Origin: Candidatus Woesearchaeota archaeon
GTDB lineage: Archaea > Nanobdellota > Nanobdellia > Woesearchaeales > UBA12501
Length of the DNA stretch: 7,420 nt
Reading direction: 5' to 3'
Assembly (NCBI GenBank): GCA_016177315.1
Contig: JACOVN010000076.1
Coordinates: 1 to 7,420, forward strand
A model generated the notes under the pieces. The model did no database searches. It was not told the origin of the DNA and was given only the letters and a program-made list of their open reading frames with translations. Position 1 is the stretch's first letter. The number at the start of each line of letters is the position of its first letter. Below are positions 5,137 through 7,420 of this stretch, in pieces. A program made the position numbers and the translations under genes.

Positions 5137-5531
5137 CTCCTCCGCTTCTTTCTTTTCTTGGCTGGAGTTCTGGTGAGGAACTCAATCTTCCTTGGATCCT
5201 TGCGGATTTCCTTCACCACACTTGCAGGGCCAATGATGGTTAACCCTTGCCTGTTCCCCAAAAGAATGTGAGTTACGTTGGCGCGGAAACGCTTGAAGAT
5301 GTCTCCTTCCACTTCTCCAGGATAAATGACGTGCAATTCAATGCCCTTGAAGGTGTCATCAATCTCCTCCATCGTTGTCTTAATCAGCTCTGCCTCTTCC
5401 TCCTTTGTTAGTCTTCCTTCCAGCAGGACAATTTTATCTTCCTTGACCAGCAGGAGCAGCTTCCGGATCCTCCCCAAGCTACTCAATCCTTCGATTTCAG
5501 TGTACGGCACGAACTGCAAGGTTAAGCTCAT
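5133..5531 (-). CDS. arvB: OapB/ArvB-family protein (DUF2073)
   Basis: A 132-residue protein with no TM segment or signal peptide. Family-typical stretches are FVPYTEIEGLSS (7-18), KEDKIVLLEGRLTKEEEAEL (30-49), the 'FKGIEL' region, and near the end LLGNRQGLTIIGPASVVKEI followed by IEFLT. It finishes with a very basic tail (PAKKRKKRRR) that could contact acidic lipids or nucleic acid. It is encoded directly between the Era-like GTPase gene and the zinc-ribbon gene, as in other archaea, and presumably partners the GTPase; its biochemical role is not established. ATG 5531 follows the arvA TGA with no gap, and GGTGGGATGA just upstream gives a partial Shine-Dalgarno. Its own TGA overlaps the arvC ATG. 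All three genes are probably made from one mRNA in fixed proportion. Confidence 0.88.
   Translation of the reverse strand: MSLTLQFVPYTEIEGLSSLGRIRKLLLLVKEDKIVLLEGRLTKEEEAELIKTTMEEIDDTFKGIELHVIYPGEVEGDIFKRFRANVTHILLGNRQGLTIIGPASVVKEIRKDPRKIEFLTRTPAKKRKKRRR
5137..5143 (-). promoter_or_regulatory. Shine-Dalgarno deciding between two arvC starts
   Basis: GGAGGAG abuts ATGATG. The GGAGG core is two bases from the first ATG and five from the second, so the second ATG (5133-5131) has the more normal spacing. Only one residue differs. Confidence 0.6.
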
Positions 5532-6167
5532 TCATCCCACCAATACAAAGAGTGCTTCATACAATTTGTCGATGTTCTTCCCCTTCTTGGCAGAGATGCC
5601 GATGATATCATACTGGGGGAATGCTCCTCCGATTTTCTTTACATCCGCCTTTCGCAAGTCAACTTTATTTCCCACAATCAGGACTGGAATCTTTCTTGCT
5701 TCCAAGTTTCCAATGATGGTAATGTTGACCTGAGAATAGGGATCCTTGGTTGCGTCCAGTACTACCATGACACAATCCATGTCGTCCAGCCACTTGATGG
5801 CATCAATAACCCCCTTGGTTGCCTCCTTGGCTCTTTTCTTGGCCTCTTTCCCACTCAAGCCTCGCTTGACAAAATCCTCATAGTCAATTTTTGTAGCAAT
5901 GCCGGGAGTATCCACCAGACTAAAGCTCAATTCCCTGTTGCCAGAACGAATGTTGATCTGCTCCTTGACCTGGATTTCCCTGGTTTCATGCGGGATAGGA
6001 GAAACTTTTCCTAATTCTTCCCCAAGCCAGTCCATGCAGATCCTATTGGCGAGGGTGGTTTTGCCTGCATTGGGAGGGCCGTACAAGCCTAGCTTGATGT
6101 GCTTCTTTTTCTTAAAAATGCCACCCAACACCTTCTGGATGAACCTCTTTACAATGTCATACACCAT
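5532..6167 (-). CDS. arvA: OapA/ArvA Era-like small GTPase (vesiculation GTPase family)
   Basis: A 211-residue GTPase with all G motifs: G1 GPPNAGKT (30-37), a candidate G2 Thr62 in PHETRE, G3 DTPG (86-89), G4 NKVD (167-170) and G5 SAKKG (192-196). An approximately 40-residue helical insert lies between G3 and the LDATKDP stretch, as in this archaeal family. There is no C-terminal KH domain, so it is not bacterial Era. The first 22 residues alternate hydrophobic and basic positions and end in FKKKK, a likely amphipathic membrane-binding helix. In Haloferax volcanii the homologous GTPase (ArvA, formerly OapA) drives extracellular vesicle formation; extending that role to this organism is inference. 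It heads the arvABC operon. Its promoter lies about 42 bp upstream, so it has a leader of about 15 nt with a weak Shine-Dalgarno (GGTGGTT), unlike the leaderless neighbours. The mre11 stop is 68 bp upstream. Confidence 0.9.
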   Translation of the reverse strand: MVYDIVKRFIQKVLGGIFKKKKHIKLGLYGPPNAGKTTLANRICMDWLGEELGKVSPIPHETREIQVKEQINIRSGNRELSFSLVDTPGIATKIDYEDFVKRGLSGKEAKKRAKEATKGVIDAIKWLDDMDCVMVVLDATKDPYSQVNITIIGNLEARKIPVLIVGNKVDLRKADVKKIGGAFPQYDIIGISAKKGKNIDKLYEALFVLVG

Positions 6168-6169
6168 GC

Positions 6170-6176
6170 AACCACC
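6170..6176 (-). promoter_or_regulatory. Weak Shine-Dalgarno in the arvA leader
   Basis: GGTGGTT is a partial match to the consensus GGTGATC and lies two bases before ATG 6167. It falls inside the predicted short leader, which is consistent with SD-type initiation for arvA. Confidence 0.4.
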
Positions 6177-6205
6177 ACTTTTTTGGATAGGTCTCTGGAG
6201 TATAG

Positions 6206-6213
6206 TTTAAATA
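6206..6213 (-). promoter_or_regulatory. TATA box of the arvABC operon
   Basis: TATTTAAA on the minus strand is preceded by BRE-like CGAAAAC and centred 42.5 bp before ATG 6167. This predicts a start site near 6182 and a leader of about 15 nt. A second, weaker CTATA lies immediately downstream at 6201-6205. Confidence 0.65.
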
Positions 6214-6235
6214 GTTTTCGTCAGAAGTGGCGTGC

Positions 6236-7420
6236 TCAGGCTTTCCGTGACATCCCCAGAACTTCGAGCACAAGTGTCCGCATCCGTTCCTCAAACTCTG
6301 CCTTACTTTCTTCCTCTCCACTCTCTGTGCTCAAGGCCTGCATCATGCTCTGGATGAGCTGTTCCTGGTTAGGAATGCCAGGCAATGTTGCCTGCCCTAG
6401 GTGCTCCTGAATCAATTTTTTCTCTAACTCTTCAATCGTGCTCTGCGCAACTGCAATTTCCTCAAACTCCTTGGTAGTCAAATGGGAAGTGTTTTTCATC
6501 ACAAAATAGGCTCCATGCTCATAGAGGTGCTGGAAAATCTCTTTGAAGTTGATGTCGGATGGCTTTCCTTCCCGCAAACACCCTGCTACACGAATGGTGA
6601 CAATGGTGCGATTGAATTCCTTGCCCTTGATCGCAGCAGAAAGTTCCTCCTCCACTTCCTTGGGAGTCTTATGCTGTGCATCCATGCTGAGAGAGAGAAC
6701 ATTGTAAATCTGGATAGGCTTCCACTCTCCCTTACCATCCTCCACCAGGTAATACCCACCCCCTCCTAATTTCTCCAGCTCGGCAAAATTACAGGGGAAT
6801 AAGGGGCCCGGATAAGCAATGCATCCATACCCCTGCAGATGTTTCTGCATCACGGTGTGGACATGGCCTCCTGCATAATAGGAAAAATTCCTGGGCAGCA
6901 TGCTCAGGGGACAGCTTGCGACAGCCTCCAACTCTTTTGGCTTTAGCTCCTCAATCGCGCTGTGGAAGAGGAAAATCTTGTAGCCACCCTCCTGCTCTAA
7001 ATGCTCTCTCAGTAAATGCAGGTAATAGGATTTCTCCAGTTCTCCTCTTCTGCCGAGCATACCAGTAATCTTTGCTCCTGTTTTTTTGTCCACAGTAAAA
7101 TGGAGTTTGAGTTTTCCATCCACTTCTTCTCCTTTCAGGACATTGCTCAGCAATGCTGCATTCTCCAACACATCCAACATGGTTTTGCCAGAGACAGAGA
7201 AGTCGTGGCTTCCAGGAACAACATAGACAGGAATGCCTTTTTCCTTCAATTCCCGGAGCTTGGCAGTGACTCTTTTGAGCAGATCCAGGGAAGGCAATGT
7301 TGTGTTGAAGAAATCCCCTGCAATGAGGATAAAATCCACCTGCTCTTCCATGCATTGCTCTACAGCCTTCTCAAAGGCCAAGGTGGAAATTTCCCGCAAC
7401 TTGGGATCTCTCCAGCTGCC
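6236..7420 (-). CDS. mre11: Mre11/SbcD-type nuclease, 5' end missing
   Basis: The frame is open to the right edge, giving 394 residues. The TTG at 7399 is internal, because GSWRDPK precedes it in frame. That peptide normally follows the first metal motif DxH, which lies just outside the window. Visible calcineurin-type motifs, numbered from the edge, are GDFF (35-38), GSHD (70-73), FHSAIEE (152-158) and GGHVH (184-188). Mre11 is a Mn-dependent nuclease that works with the Rad50 ATPase in DNA double-strand-break processing. The motif III Asn, a metal ligand in Pyrococcus Mre11, is Ser here. From about 200 on come the capping domain and a Glu/Lys-rich helical C-terminus, where Rad50 would bind. 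No rad50 follows; the next gene is arvA. The promoter is not in the window. Overall length is about that of archaeal Mre11. Confidence 0.92.
   Translation of the reverse strand, partial: GSWRDPKLREISTLAFEKAVEQCMEEQVDFILIAGDFFNTTLPSLDLLKRVTAKLRELKEKGIPVYVVPGSHDFSVSGKTMLDVLENAALLSNVLKGEEVDGKLKLHFTVDKKTGAKITGMLGRRGELEKSYYLHLLREHLEQEGGYKIFLFHSAIEELKPKELEAVASCPLSMLPRNFSYYAGGHVHTVMQKHLQGYGCIAYPGPLFPCNFAELEKLGGGGYYLVEDGKGEWKPIQIYNVLSLSMDAQHKTPKEVEEELSAAIKGKEFNRTIVTIRVAGCLREGKPSDINFKEIFQHLYEHGAYFVMKNTSHLTTKEFEEIAVAQSTIEELEKKLIQEHLGQATLPGIPNQEQLIQSMMQALSTESGEEESKAEFEERMRTLVLEVLGMSRKA

Noticed and set aside
5532..6167. Calling the GTPase bacterial Era (ribosome assembly)
   Set aside because: There is no C-terminal KH domain, and the gene sits in the archaeal arvABC order.
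6168..6235. Replication origin beside oapABC, as in haloarchaea
   Set aside because: The gap is only 68 bp, has no repeated ORB-like motif, and no orc1/cdc6 gene is in the window.
6236..7399. TTG at 7399 as the start of mre11
   Set aside because: The frame stays open upstream to the window edge and encodes GSWRDPK, part of the conserved Mre11 N-terminus.

Overview
The window looks archaeal and most resembles a DPANN genome of the Woesearchaeota type. It carries a Hef helicase, an Mre11 nuclease, the archaea-specific OapABC/ArvABC cluster, TATA boxes with BRE-like purine tracts, and an archaeal-style lipoprotein with an acidic Glu/Pro linker. The phylum is an inference from gene content. All eleven genes lie on the minus strand, so transcription runs from base 7420 towards base 1. 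Both end genes are cut by the window.

In transcription order: (1) mre11, 5' end missing, 7420-6236. (2) arvA-arvB-arvC, 6167-4738: an Era-like small GTPase, a DUF2073 protein and a zinc-ribbon protein, with junctions so tight that translation is probably coupled. This family is linked to extracellular vesicle formation in haloarchaea. (3) A two-gene unit, 4699-4040: a two-TM holin/YqjE-like protein and an extremely Arg-rich protein with one C-terminal membrane segment resembling YqjD/ElaB. A poly-U terminator follows it. (4) A lipoprotein, 3967-3146. (5) A 149-bp intergenic block, 2997-3145, with two related hairpins between 9-bp direct repeats; I read it as a miniature IS200/IS605-like element. 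(6) A TraB-family protein, 2964-2227. (7) A site-2-protease homologue that has lost its catalytic residues, coupled to an unrecognised four-TM protein, 2159-1073. (8) The N-terminal helicase part of hef, from 1013 off the left edge.

Regulation can be read well here. Five transcription units (hef, site-2-protease-like, TraB, lipoprotein, YqjE-like) have a TATA box centred 26.5-27.5 bp before their ATG, which predicts leaderless mRNAs. Downstream genes inside units instead have Shine-Dalgarno sequences near or overlapping the previous stop. arvA is the exception: its TATA box is about 42 bp upstream, predicting a leader of about 15 nt with a weak Shine-Dalgarno.

Functionally, a membrane/envelope set (ArvABC, YqjE/YqjD-like pair, lipoprotein, TraB, degenerate site-2 protease with its partner) sits between two DNA-repair genes. 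Whether the envelope genes act together is a hypothesis. No intergenic gap exceeds 185 bp. I saw no tRNA, rRNA, CRISPR array, intact transposase or replication origin.
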